64,000 bases of DNA, from contig JAJCXO010000221.1 of the NCBI GenBank assembly GCA_029263395.1, forward strand, positions 1 to 64,000, read 5' to 3'. Each line of letters begins with the position of its first letter. Position 1 is the stretch's first letter. The DNA is from Acidobacteriota bacterium (lineage in GTDB: Bacteria > Acidobacteriota > Thermoanaerobaculia > Multivoradales > J023). Shown one piece after another: positions 34,151 to 43,404 of this stretch. The notes below the pieces were generated by a model, which made no database searches, was not told where the DNA came from, and was given only the letters and a program-made list of their open reading frames with translations. The translations under genes were made by a program, and so were the position numbers.

Positions 34151-36360
34151 TCATGCGACATATCAAATTTTTGTCCACGACAGGCATCGCGGCACTCCTC
34201 ATGTTCGGGGTCGCCTCCTCCGAGGCGCAACCGACCGAGTGGCCGCGAGTCAAGACCCACGACGGCGTCGAAGTTGTTTTCCACCAGCCGCAGATCGACA
34301 GCTGGGTTTTCTATACTCAACTCGAAGCCCGATTCGCGGTCGAGGTGACCCCAAAGGGCTCGGGCGAGGCGGTTTTTGGCGCGCTAAGGGTCCGCGGCGC
34401 CACGCGGACCGACCTAGAATCGAGACGGGTCCTGCTCACCGACATCGAGGTCGTCGAGACAAGCTTCCCGACTCTTGACGCCGAGCAGAAACAGAAATGG
34501 GACCGCTGGCTTGCCAGCAACTTGCGACAATCTCCTCAGGACATTTCGCTCGACGAGATCCTGGCCTACCTCGAGCATACCGAGGCGACCGCCGTCGCCG
34601 TCCAGCCACCGATCGCGGCTGTTTCCCGCAACGCGGAGAACGGCGACGGGTCGCGCGGAGGTGCGCCAACCGCCGCCGGCCTGGCGATGGAGCCGCCAGC
34701 GATCTATTTCAGCCAGAAGCCGGCGATCCTCGTTATCGTCGATGGCAAGCCGGCTCGCTATCCCGTCGACGGAACCGACCTGGCGTTCGTGGTCAACACC
34801 AACTGGCCTCTCTTCTTCGAGAGCTCGACCGAACGCTTTTATCTACTCAACGCAGACTCCTGGCTGACGTCCGCAACCCTGGAGGGGCCGTGGAGCTTTG
34901 CCTCCCGGCTGCCGGCGGACCTGAGCCGGCTGCCGGCCGAGGAGCAGTGGGCCGAGGTACGGGAAAATGTGCCGGGGCGTAGAATTCCGGCCGAGGAAGT
35001 GCCGGTCGTTTTGATCAGCACGGAGCCGGCGGAGCTGATCCTGGTCGCCGGTCCACCGGACCTGCAGATCATCCCCGGTACCGGCCTCTTCCACGTGACC
35101 AATACCGAGAGCGACCTCTTCGTCGCCAAGAGCGACGGCCGCTACTACTACCTGGTGTCTGGACGTTGGTTCGTCGCCGAGGATGTCCGGGGTCCCTGGA
35201 GCTTCGCCACCCCGAAACTGCCGGCTGGTTTTCAGCAGATCCCGGTCGACCACCCGCGCGGCCGTGTCTTGGCGTCGGTACCGGGCACCGCGCAGGCCAG
35301 GGAAGCGGTACTGCTAGCGCAGATGCCGACCAAGGCGATCGTCAAGCGCCACGAGGCGACCGCCGAGGTGGTCTACCAGGGACCGCCCGAGTTCTCGTCG
35401 ATCGAAGGGACGACGATGGCCTACGCCGCCAACACCTCGTCCGACGTGCTCAAGATCGGTAGTCGTTTCTACCTGTGCTTTCAGGGCGTCTGGTTCGTCT
35501 CGTCGAGTGCCAACGGTCCCTGGGTGGTGGTCGACAGAGTGCCCGATGTGGTCTACACGATCCCTGCGTCGAGCCCGGTCCATCACCTCACGTACGTCTA
35601 CGTGTATGACTCGAGCCCCGATGTCGTCGTGGTGGGCTACACCCCCGGCTACTCGGGCGTCTACGTGTCTTGGGGCTGCGTTGTGTACGGCACCGGCTAC
35701 TACTACCCGCCGTACGTTCGATGGGGCGCCTACCCGGTCTACTACCCGTACCCCTACAGCTACGGTGCGGCGGCGTTCTACAACTCGGCGACCACAACCT
35801 ATACCCGCGGTGCAGTGGCCTACGGACCCTACGGCGGTGTCGGACGGGCAGCGGTCTATAACCCGGCGACAGGCACTTACGCCCGGGGCGTCTCCGCCTG
35901 GGGGCCCGCCGGAAGCACGGCGGCCTACCGAGCGTACAACCCACGGACCCAAACGTCTCGCGCCGGCTACCAGTCGGCCAACGCCTATAGCCAGTGGGGC
36001 GAGAATGTGGTTCGGCGAGGCGACGACTGGGCCCACACCGGGCACTACAGCGATTCCCGGGGTACCGTCGCCGGCTATGAAACCTCTCGCGGCGGCGCGG
36101 GCGTAGGCGCCCGGACCGACGAGGGCAGGGCCGGCGTTGCCAAGGGCGCAGGCGGCAGTCTCTACGCCGGCAAGAATGGCAACGTCTACAAGAGGAGTGA
36201 CAACGGTTGGAGGAAATACGAAGACGGCGGTTGGAACCAGGTCGAGAGATCAGGAACCAGACAGCTCGACGCTGAAGCCCGGGCCCGCGCCCAGGGGTCT
36301 GAGCGTGGCCAGAGGAGCAACGCCCGTGGCTCGCGAGGCGGTCGTCGAGGGCACGGGTAG
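34147..36360 (+). CDS. large secreted protein with three W-GPW repeats and Tyr/Gly-rich tail
   Basis: 737 residues. A signal peptide covers about 1-28. After an N-terminal region of about 190 residues come three repeats of about 105 residues. Each ends in a R-[FY]-Y-x-L...W...GPW motif, at residues near 228, 331 and 439 (RFYLLNADSW, RYYYLVSGRW, RFYLCFQGVW). Residues about 480-600 are very rich in Tyr, Gly, Val, Pro and Ser (GYTPGYSGVYVSWG). The C-terminus turns Arg/Gly-rich (GSRGGRRGHG). Similar proteins are often labelled carbohydrate-binding, but I see no proof of that. An adhesin or surface-layer role is possible. Confidence 0.78.
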   Translation: MIMRHIKFLSTTGIAALLMFGVASSEAQPTEWPRVKTHDGVEVVFHQPQIDSWVFYTQLEARFAVEVTPKGSGEAVFGALRVRGATRTDLESRRVLLTDIEVVETSFPTLDAEQKQKWDRWLASNLRQSPQDISLDEILAYLEHTEATAVAVQPPIAAVSRNAENGDGSRGGAPTAAGLAMEPPAIYFSQKPAILVIVDGKPARYPVDGTDLAFVVNTNWPLFFESSTERFYLLNADSWLTSATLEGPWSFASRLPADLSRLPAEEQWAEVRENVPGRRIPAEEVPVVLISTEPAELILVAGPPDLQIIPGTGLFHVTNTESDLFVAKSDGRYYYLVSGRWFVAEDVRGPWSFATPKLPAGFQQIPVDHPRGRVLASVPGTAQAREAVLLAQMPTKAIVKRHEATAEVVYQGPPEFSSIEGTTMAYAANTSSDVLKIGSRFYLCFQGVWFVSSSANGPWVVVDRVPDVVYTIPASSPVHHLTYVYVYDSSPDVVVVGYTPGYSGVYVSWGCVVYGTGYYYPPYVRWGAYPVYYPYPYSYGAAAFYNSATTTYTRGAVAYGPYGGVGRAAVYNPATGTYARGVSAWGPAGSTAAYRAYNPRTQTSRAGYQSANAYSQWGENVVRRGDDWAHTGHYSDSRGTVAGYETSRGGAGVGARTDEGRAGVAKGAGGSLYAGKNGNVYKRSDNGWRKYEDGGWNQVERSGTRQLDAEARARAQGSERGQRSNARGSRGGRRGHG

Positions 36361-36456
36361 TCGCTGACCGTCGCCGCGTCCTGTCGCTCGGTGCCGCTGC
36401 TTGCCGAGCTTCAGGTCGCAAGCCTTGCTTCGCACAGAGCGTCGGGCTGGATCGAT

Positions 36457-37662
36457 CTAGCTACCGATCCAGGTGGTCAATGGCAGTACCTCGCAGCGGT
36501 CGCCAATCGCCGCTGGACCGGCGCCGGGGCGGATTCGGACGAGGGCGGTGCCGCGACCATAGGAGACGACATCGTGGGAGCCTTCGGGCGGGAAGGGCCG
36601 GACCCGCAAACGAGCGTTCTCGAAGGTGACGGCAGCGGCCAGGAAACGGTCCTTGCCTTTGCTCGGTGGCAGGGGTTGCTCGAGGGTGCCTTCCAAGGCA
36701 CCCTGCCAGAAGCCGCCGGGGAGTCCCTGAAGGCGTTCGAGCACGGGCTTGACGAATAGCCAGTAGGTCACCATCACCGAGGCTGGGTTGCCGGGTAGGC
36801 CGAAGACCCAGCCGCCGGTATGGCGAGCCGTGACCAGAGGTTTGCCGGGCTGGATCGCAACGCGGTCGAACAATTGTTCGCAGCCGAGCTCGGCGAGGAC
36901 GTCTTCCACCAAATCGTAGTCGCCCATCGAAACGCCGCCACACAACAAGAGGACGTCGGACTGCAGGCCAACAGAGATACGTTCGCGCAGCGCGCCGGCG
37001 TTGTCGGGGGCTGTCCCCAAGGAGTGGAAGTCCAAGCCTGAGACGCGACCGGCGGCGAGCAGAAACGAGGTGTTCGAGTCGCGAAGCTGACCCGGTAAGG
37101 GTTCGGTTTCCGGGGGCACCACCTCGTCGCCGGTGGTCATCACAGCGACGGTGGGGATGCGGTAAGTCGGCACTTCACCATAACCGTGGGAGGCGAGCAA
37201 GGAGATTGCACCGGGGGTCAGATGGCTGCCGGCGGGTAGCAGCGGTGCACCGCTGCGGACGACTTCACCGCCAAGTCGGATGTGAGCACCGGCCTGGGGT
37301 GAGATGTTGAAAACAACGGTCTCGCGGCCACCGTCGGTGGCTTCGATTGGAATCACCCGGTCACCGCCAGGGGGCACCACCGCGCCAGTCATGATTTTGG
37401 CGGCGGCGCCCGGCTGGAGTTCGATCTCGAGGGGTTTGCCGGCAGCTGCGGTGGCGACCACTGGCAAGGGCTCCCCTGCGGCCACGTTGCCATTGCAGAC
37501 GTAACCGTCCATCGCTGACACGTCGGCCTGAGGCATGTCCACTGTCGCCTCGAGGGCCACGGCGAGGGCTCGTCCCGTCGCCTCGATCCGCGGTGTTGGC
37601 CGTGACGGCAACGTCTGCAACCGATGTTCGATCGCGGTCCAAGCCTCTTCTGGTGTCAGCAT
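36457..37662 (-). CDS. moeA: molybdopterin molybdenumtransferase
   Basis: Inserts molybdate into adenylated molybdopterin. 401 residues with MPQADVSAMDGYV near residue 50, KIMTGAVVPPGGDRVIP near 105, VAVMTTGDEVVPP near 175 (start of the MogA-like domain), LLCGGVSMGDYDLV near 245 and FGLPGNPASVMVTY near 300. All are expected MoeA motifs. The ATG at 37662 has a perfect AGGAGG eight bases upstream; an ATG 14 codons earlier is ignored. Confidence 0.94.
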   Translation of the reverse strand: MLTPEEAWTAIEHRLQTLPSRPTPRIEATGRALAVALEATVDMPQADVSAMDGYVCNGNVAAGEPLPVVATAAAGKPLEIELQPGAAAKIMTGAVVPPGGDRVIPIEATDGGRETVVFNISPQAGAHIRLGGEVVRSGAPLLPAGSHLTPGAISLLASHGYGEVPTYRIPTVAVMTTGDEVVPPETEPLPGQLRDSNTSFLLAAGRVSGLDFHSLGTAPDNAGALRERISVGLQSDVLLLCGGVSMGDYDLVEDVLAELGCEQLFDRVAIQPGKPLVTARHTGGWVFGLPGNPASVMVTYWLFVKPVLERLQGLPGGFWQGALEGTLEQPLPPSKGKDRFLAAAVTFENARLRVRPFPPEGSHDVVSYGRGTALVRIRPGAGPAAIGDRCEVLPLTTWIGS

Positions 37663-37956
37663 CCGCTTACCTCCTGGTGTTATACTTGCCCTGCCCTTTT
37701 GCAAAGCTCGTCCCGAGATTCGATCCGTGATAACCAGCGAGCCCTAGGCTCTCGTGACCAGTAGCCTTAGGCTGTCACAACTATCGTGGTCTTCGAGTTC
37801 GGGGTCTTAGAACTTAGGGTCTCTCGAACTTGAGGATCTAGAGTTAGTCTCGACGCGTTTCCAGCCCGCTAACATCGATGCTCGTCAACCCCCCGCTGTT
37901 GGGATTTGAGTTGGGAGGCGAAGGATCGTTGCAAACCAGCCGATGGGGAAGAGTCC
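37663..37956. other. moeA / DUF4388 divergent intergenic region
   Basis: Contains two small palindromes around CTAGG (GAGCC-CTA-GGCTC near 37739, AGCC-TTA-GGCT near 37763). About three imperfect 15-bp units with the core GAACTTGAGGATCT follow at roughly 37795-37850. No gene. Confidence 0.5.
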
Positions 37957-38739
37957 ATGGGGAGCGCCCATGGCACCGAGTCCATGGGAAAGACTTTTCA
38001 ATACCGAGAGACTCTCGAGGATACAGCCCTCTCTGAGATGTTCGCGACCATCTACCGGCACAAGGTGCCGGGGATGATCGAGATTTCGCGTGACGAAGCC
38101 GTCAAACGCATTTATATCAACGAAGGCAATGTGATCCACGCGTCGTCGACCGATCGCTCGGATCGACTGGGGGCTCATCTCTATCGATTGGGGAAATTAA
38201 CCCGCAAACAGTTGGTCGAAACCATGCGTCGCCGCGAGCAATCCGGCAAGCGTCACGGCCAGTTGTTGATCGAAGACCAGCTGTTGTCGCCCGGCGAGCT
38301 GTACGAAGCGATTCGTACGCAGATGGAAGCGATCGTGTGGAGCGTTTTTTCCTGGCAGCGGGGTGAGGTGACGTTCAGGATCGGTGATTTCAACGAGCCG
38401 ACCATGATAAAAATCCACCTGCCGATGCGGCAGGTGATCATCCGTGGCATCAAGCAAGTACCCGATACCAAAACCCTGGTTGCGCGACTGGGTCGCAAGA
38501 GCACAGTGTTTCAACCCTCTTACGCCACAGAGGATTTGATCGAGATCGCCCTCGACAGCAAGGAGTATCAGCTATTGTGTTTGGTGGACGGCAAGAGGAA
38601 GCTGTTCGATGTTTGCAGCGCGGGCCCTTACAGCATTTCCGAGAACGCACGGTTGCTTTATGCCTTCAGCATCCTCAAACTCATCACCAAAGTCGAAACC
38701 AGCCCTGCGCCATCGGGCTCGGTGATGATTCGTATGTAG
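37957..38739 (+). CDS. DUF4388 (PATAN-like) protein
   Basis: About 260 residues. The N-terminal DUF4388/PATAN domain (LSEMFATIYRHKVPGMIEIS, then KRIYINEGNVIHASS) is followed by a helical segment (LGKLTRKQLVETMRRR) and a WSVFSWQRGEVTF strand unit typical of this family. The family is found near two-component and polarity systems in deltaproteobacteria and Acidobacteriota. The start is uncertain: ATG 37957 or ATG 37984, both within a small AGTCCATGGG repeat; the conserved part begins after both. Confidence 0.8.
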   Translation: MGSAHGTESMGKTFQYRETLEDTALSEMFATIYRHKVPGMIEISRDEAVKRIYINEGNVIHASSTDRSDRLGAHLYRLGKLTRKQLVETMRRREQSGKRHGQLLIEDQLLSPGELYEAIRTQMEAIVWSVFSWQRGEVTFRIGDFNEPTMIKIHLPMRQVIIRGIKQVPDTKTLVARLGRKSTVFQPSYATEDLIEIALDSKEYQLLCLVDGKRKLFDVCSAGPYSISENARLLYAFSILKLITKVETSPAPSGSVMIRM

Positions 38740-38865
38740 CTCGACCATCGCAGCCAAGCGTGCGGTTCGCAAAGTAGCGGTAAGTGCGAATAAATTGCGT
38801 GCGATTTGTGTTGTATCTTGGCTGTCTGAGTCAGGCTTACCGTCGTGCGTAGATCTCGCCTGACA

Positions 38866-38910
38866 GGCCTCGAAAGCACAGGTCTCGAAAGTACAGGTCT
38901 CGAAAGTACA
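38866..38910. repeat. 15-bp tandem repeat
   Basis: Three units GGTCTCGAAAGTACA (first GGCCTCGAAAGCACA) at 38866, 38881 and 38896, upstream of the zinc-ribbon gene. A more decayed copy precedes them. Confidence 0.9.
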
Positions 38911-38953
38911 GGGATACGGGTAGACGTCTTCAAGAATTCGGCAGGAGAATTTT

Positions 38954-39328
38954 ATGCCTTTGTATGAGTACCAATGTCAAAGTTGCGGCACCGTGAGCGA
39001 GGTCATGCAGCGCATGAGCGACCCGCCGTTGACGACGTGCGAGGAATGCAGCGGCGACCTCAAGAAGTTGATTTCGGCGCCGGCTTTCCAATTCAAGGGC
39101 ACGGGGTGGTACGTCACCGACTATGCCGACAAGAAAGGCGATTCGGGCGACAAAGGGTCGGACAAGGGCTCTGACTCGAGCAGTTCCAAGTCGGGAGACT
39201 CTGACTCGAAGGGATCGTCCGACAAGAAGGGCTCGTCTGACTCCAAGGATTCCGGGTCCTCGAGCAGTGACTCGTCTTCCAAGTCCGAGTCCAAGAGCAA
39301 GCCGGAAAAAGCCGCGTCTAAGGATTAG
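38954..39328 (+). CDS. FmdB-family zinc-ribbon protein with low-complexity tail
   Basis: 124 residues. The first 60 are a FmdB/CxxC zinc ribbon: MPLYEYQCQSCG, then TTCEECSG, then LISAPAFQFKGTGWYVTDY, nearly family consensus. The rest (about 64 residues) is composed almost only of Ser, Asp, Lys, Gly and Glu. Many relatives have such tails but this one is long. Function of the family is unproven. The stop overlaps that of the convergent glycosyltransferase. Confidence 0.9.
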   Translation: MPLYEYQCQSCGTVSEVMQRMSDPPLTTCEECSGDLKKLISAPAFQFKGTGWYVTDYADKKGDSGDKGSDKGSDSSSSKSGDSDSKGSSDKKGSSDSKDSGSSSSDSSSKSESKSKPEKAASKD

Positions 39329-40494
39329 CTGGCAGGGTTTCGATCGGGTAGAGCCTCGAGCATCTCTTGGCATACGGCTGCCGGTGCAAGGCGTTGACGC
39401 CAGTGATTGGAAATCTCGTGGGCGTCGCGCTGGTGATCATCCCAGGCCTCCATTTCGTGCTGCAGAGCGTAGGCCAGGTCCCGCGGCCGACGGGAGGCGG
39501 CGACGGTCCCGAACCGGCCGGTCTCGGACCAGCTGTCTAGACTTGGGATTGCCGGCCCGACCAGCGTTGCGCCCGACGCCAATGCCTCGAGTGCGGCATG
39601 GGGGCTACCCTCCCAGCGTGACGAGAAGACGATCGAACGGGCCGTGGCGAGCTTGCGGGCGACATCAGCTTGTTGTCGAATCCCGAGATATTGGACTCTT
39701 GTGTGACGCTCGGCGAGCGCCGTGAACCAGGGGTCGCCGCCGTCGCCGAGGATCATGACTTCGGTGGTAGCGCGCCGGTCGAGAAACTTCGCCAACGCAG
39801 CCGCCAGCAGACCAGCATCCTTTTGGGGGTCGCTCCAACGGCCGATCGCCACCACCCGATCGTCCTTCACCGCCGGTACTGGGCAGCTCAGTAAGGCGTC
39901 ACCGATGGTGAAGGGGACCACATGCAGCCGTTGGCCAAGCGAGTCGGCACCCGCTTGACGCAGAAATTGTTGGAAATTCACCCGTGCTGCCGCATGGCCA
40001 AAAATCACCGCGTCGGATGTGCGGGTGCTGGCGACAAATTCCTGGTCTTCGGGGGAGGCCCGAGTGCTATCCAGCAGGATCTGTGTCCCCCAATACTTGA
40101 GGCATTTGAGACGGTCGAGCCAAGAGGTCTGGTAGACCAGCATCCGTTGGAGGTTGATTTGTGGGAAAGCCATCAGGCCAATCTGACCGTCGGTGTCGGT
40201 GATGGCGATCACCTTCAGCCCCGCCGTCCGCATCGCCTGCAGCACCGCGGACATACGATGCCAAGTAACGATTACCGCAACGTCGGCGCCGGTCGACCGC
40301 CAGACCGCCGGATCCGTGAGCTGTGCGGCGTCTTCGACAACGTGTAGCGGACCGTCGAATCCCTGCGCCGAGGCCCGGTCACAGACTACGACCGGCGAGT
40401 GCCCGAGTGCCTCGAAGCCCGCCAGATACTGCTCGAAACGGAAAGAACAGTCGAGCAGTCGCGAGCGGTGATTCCACACCAGCGCGAGTTTCAT
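39325..40494 (-). CDS. glycosyltransferase, GT4-like (GT-B fold)
   Basis: 389 residues, cytoplasmic or membrane-associated. The C-terminal half has the nucleotide-sugar site pattern GRWSDPQKDAGLLAAAL, LGDGGDPWF and SSRWEGSPHAALEALASGATLV, in which the E-x7-E-type signature of GT4 enzymes is readable. The N-terminal half is divergent. The start overlaps the stop of the GT-C gene (ATGA), so the two act in one operon, presumably in surface-glycan or pilin modification. Confidence 0.85.
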   Translation of the reverse strand: MKLALVWNHRSRLLDCSFRFEQYLAGFEALGHSPVVVCDRASAQGFDGPLHVVEDAAQLTDPAVWRSTGADVAVIVTWHRMSAVLQAMRTAGLKVIAITDTDGQIGLMAFPQINLQRMLVYQTSWLDRLKCLKYWGTQILLDSTRASPEDQEFVASTRTSDAVIFGHAAARVNFQQFLRQAGADSLGQRLHVVPFTIGDALLSCPVPAVKDDRVVAIGRWSDPQKDAGLLAAALAKFLDRRATTEVMILGDGGDPWFTALAERHTRVQYLGIRQQADVARKLATARSIVFSSRWEGSPHAALEALASGATLVGPAIPSLDSWSETGRFGTVAASRRPRDLAYALQHEMEAWDDHQRDAHEISNHWRQRLAPAAVCQEMLEALPDRNPAS

Positions 40495-42002
40495 GGCAGT
40501 TCGTAGAGCACGTAGGTCAGCGGGTCGTGGAACGTCATCACCTGGCTGTAGCCGTGCTGCGATAGAGCTTGGCCGGCGCCTTCGAGCACCAACACCAGGT
40601 CTGGCTGGAAGCGGTCCAACACCTCCCCGATCGGTGTATGTTGGGAGCCGTCGTAGTAGAAGAGCCCCGCGGTGACTAACCCGGCGTGATCGATGATCCG
40701 CATGTTGGTGGCATAACCGAGGATCCCGATCGAGGGTTGGAGCAGGCTAGTATCGTCGTCATAGTGCTGATTCAACCAGTCGGCGATCCTGTAGAGCTGC
40801 TTGGAATGGGGGTCGAGCTCGAAGGTGTAGTCGAGCTTGCGGTCAACGTAGAGCGCCGCAACGACGAGGGCCACCGCCACCATCAGAGCTGCCGCTGCCC
40901 GGGTTGTCGAGATGGGTTCGAGCTTGGTGAAACGGCAGAGGGTGCGCAACCCGAGGATCAGCAGATGGTGGAGACCAACCAGGAACAACATCGCCAGCAC
41001 CGGGTTCAAGATGTAGTAGTGCCAATGGAATCGCGGATCGGGACCCAGCGCGGCGTAGACCACAACCAGGCCAGCGGCGTAGGTGATCAACACCAGAATG
41101 TCCCGGGTTGCTTTCGTCAAACTGCGGATGCCCACCAGGCAGATCACTGGAAATAGTGGGGATAAGACTTTGACTGAAGCGCTGGCGGTATAAATGCCGG
41201 CCATGTTGGCGAAGTAGCCCTGGTAGTACTCGTAGACGAAGCGCAGGTAGCCGAGTAGGGGGAAGTAGTCCTTCTTGGCAGCCAAGGCATTGGGCAGGAT
41301 GGAGTGAAAGTACAGTAGGGAGAACACCAGCCACGGGGTGACCACCAGGGTAAAGGCACCGATCAGCTTGACCGGCAGCTGACGCCGCTCGTAGAGCAAG
41401 ACCAGGCCGATCAAAAGTGCGAGCAGCGCTGCGTCGTAGCGAATCAGGAAGGCGATCCCGAGCACCAGGCCGGTCGGAATCTCTTGACGCAAGGTGAAGA
41501 GGTAATACGCCAACAGGCAGGCGAACGCGAAGCTGTGGGTCTCCATCCCGAAGTAGAGATAGTTGAAGTTGAGGTTTGCCAGGATCATCACCGCAATCAA
41601 GCCACTGACGAGGTGCGAGTGGGTACGGCGCACGATCTTGGTGACCAGCCAGGCTTCGAGTACCAAAAAAACAATGCCGAAGACGTTCTGGATCACCGGC
41701 GCTCTGTCACCACCCAGGTAGACAAAAACGGCGGAAACCAGGGTGTGCAGTGGCGTGGTCACCCCGAGAATACGTTCTCCGGGGTTGAAGACGAAACCAT
41801 GGCCCTCGGCGATGTTGCGGGCATACCGGAGGACGATGAGAGCGTCCTCGAACTGCAGGGTCATAGCGAGGCTGCGGGTTGCTTTCCATAGGAACGGCAA
41901 CGCCAGCAAAAAGAAGGCAACGTCAAAATACCGTCGACCGAGGGTGGCGACGTGCTCCATCGTCGCAGGCAGATCGCGCTGCCAAGGTGCGCCCTGATTC
42001 AT
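40491..42002 (-). CDS. GT-C-type membrane glycosyltransferase-like protein
   Basis: 503 residues with about ten hydrophobic segments and a soluble C-terminal domain. The signature FEDALIVLRYARNIAEGHG plus NPGERILGVTTPLHTL resembles that of AftB/arabinofuranosyltransferase-like GT-C proteins ([31 protein letters not shown]), with Glu-Asp in place of Asp-Asp. The start is ATG 42002 (AGGAG seven bases upstream). A paralogue is at 49548-51596. It follows pilR and precedes a GT4 enzyme. Confidence 0.8.
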   Translation of the reverse strand: MNQGAPWQRDLPATMEHVATLGRRYFDVAFFLLALPFLWKATRSLAMTLQFEDALIVLRYARNIAEGHGFVFNPGERILGVTTPLHTLVSAVFVYLGGDRAPVIQNVFGIVFLVLEAWLVTKIVRRTHSHLVSGLIAVMILANLNFNYLYFGMETHSFAFACLLAYYLFTLRQEIPTGLVLGIAFLIRYDAALLALLIGLVLLYERRQLPVKLIGAFTLVVTPWLVFSLLYFHSILPNALAAKKDYFPLLGYLRFVYEYYQGYFANMAGIYTASASVKVLSPLFPVICLVGIRSLTKATRDILVLITYAAGLVVVYAALGPDPRFHWHYYILNPVLAMLFLVGLHHLLILGLRTLCRFTKLEPISTTRAAAALMVAVALVVAALYVDRKLDYTFELDPHSKQLYRIADWLNQHYDDDTSLLQPSIGILGYATNMRIIDHAGLVTAGLFYYDGSQHTPIGEVLDRFQPDLVLVLEGAGQALSQHGYSQVMTFHDPLTYVLYELP

Positions 42003-42027
42003 CCTCTGGCTCCTGCCCGTACTTTGT

Positions 42028-43404
42028 TCAGTCCGCGCCGGTGACCTCGAGCTTCTTGGCATAGTAGCGGAACGATCTGAACGATATGTTCAGCAGCTCG
42101 GCGGCCTGGGTTTGGATGCCGTCGCAGCGTGCCAGGGCCTGTCGCATGAGCTCGGTGCGGATTTCGTCGAGGTGGGCGTCGAGATCGATGCCATCTTTGG
42201 GCAGGCTGATCGATGCTGAAGGACGACCGCCGATCGAGCGGATTTTGTGTGGTAGGTCATCCGGGCTGAGATGATCCTGAGTGCTCAGCGCCAAGGCGCG
42301 TTCGATGGTGTTTTCGAGCTCGCGGACGTTGCCCGGCCAGTAGTAATTCTCGAGCAGGCTGAAGGCCTCGTTGGAAACCCGGCACGGTACCAACCCGAGC
42401 TCTTTGCTGTATTTGTCGACGAAGTGTTCGACCAGCGGTCGGATGTCTTCCGTGCGTTCCCGCAGTGGGGGCAAGTGGATCGGAATCACGTCGATGCGAT
42501 AGAAGAGATCTTCTCTGAACTCGCCGCTGGCAATACTCTCTTTGAGGTCACGATTGGTGGCGGCGATGATCCGTACGTCAACCGGCTCTTCGCGATTGCT
42601 GCCCACCCGGCGGACCTTTTTGTCCTGCAGAACCCGCAGCAGTTTGACCTGCATCGGCGGCGTCATTTCGCCGATTTCGTCCAGGAAAAGAGTTCCTTGA
42701 TCGGCCTCCTGAAATAGGCCCTTCTTCTCCCGCACAGCACCGGTAAAGGCACCTCGTTCGTGGCCGAAGAGCTCGCTCTCGAGCAGATTCTCAGGCATCG
42801 CGCCACAGTTGATCGACAGAAAATGATGCTGAGAGCGGGGGCCGGAGTAGTGTAATGCCCGTGCGATGAGCTCCTTGCCGGTTCCGCTTTCGCCCGAGAT
42901 CAAGACGTTCGATAGCGTCTTGGCGACGCGTTCGATGAGCGAAAAGATCTCCTGCATCCGGGGACTTTTGCCGATGATGTTCGAGAATTGATACTTACGC
43001 TCGAGCTCGTTGCGCAGGTAGACGTTCTCTTCTTCGAGTCCAGTCTTCTCGAGCGCCCCGGCCGCCACCACCGTCAACTCTTCAACGTTGAAGGGTTTCG
43101 AGATGTAAGTGTAGGCGCCGAGCTTCATGGCCTCGACCGCTGATTTGTTCGAGGCATAGGCGGTCATCATGATGACCGCGACCCGCGGCCAGGTGGCCTT
43201 GATCTCACGCAGCAGATCAAGGCCGTTACCGTCCGGCATCAAGATGTCGCACAGCACGAGATCAAAGGTGCGCTTGGTTAGCTGGCCGCGTGCCTCCTCC
43301 ACCGAACCGGCGGTGCGGACGTCATACCCTTCCTTTTCGAACAGCAGCCGCAGAAATTCGGCCAGACTCTCTTCGTCATCGACGACCAGTAAACGGATCT
43401 TCAT
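42028..43404 (-). CDS. pilR: sigma-54-dependent response regulator PilR
   Basis: 458 residues. Receiver domain with Asp in LVLCDILMPDGNG; AAA+ with GESGTGKE, canonical GAFTGA (ERGAFTGAVREKKG) and LFLDEIGEM; C-terminal Fis HTH (GIQTQAAELLNISFRSFRYY). Its gene overlaps pilS by four bases (ATGA), and both lie downstream of pilC and pilT. This identifies it as PilR, the activator of pilin transcription. No pilA or sigma-54 promoter for it is in the window. Confidence 0.92.
   Translation of the reverse strand: MKIRLLVVDDEESLAEFLRLLFEKEGYDVRTAGSVEEARGQLTKRTFDLVLCDILMPDGNGLDLLREIKATWPRVAVIMMTAYASNKSAVEAMKLGAYTYISKPFNVEELTVVAAGALEKTGLEEENVYLRNELERKYQFSNIIGKSPRMQEIFSLIERVAKTLSNVLISGESGTGKELIARALHYSGPRSQHHFLSINCGAMPENLLESELFGHERGAFTGAVREKKGLFQEADQGTLFLDEIGEMTPPMQVKLLRVLQDKKVRRVGSNREEPVDVRIIAATNRDLKESIASGEFREDLFYRIDVIPIHLPPLRERTEDIRPLVEHFVDKYSKELGLVPCRVSNEAFSLLENYYWPGNVRELENTIERALALSTQDHLSPDDLPHKIRSIGGRPSASISLPKDGIDLDAHLDEIRTELMRQALARCDGIQTQAAELLNISFRSFRYYAKKLEVTGAD

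Noticed and set aside
28602-36360. Prophage or integrative element
   Set aside because: No integrase, attachment repeats, tRNA junction or phage genes; only accessory genes with decay are seen.
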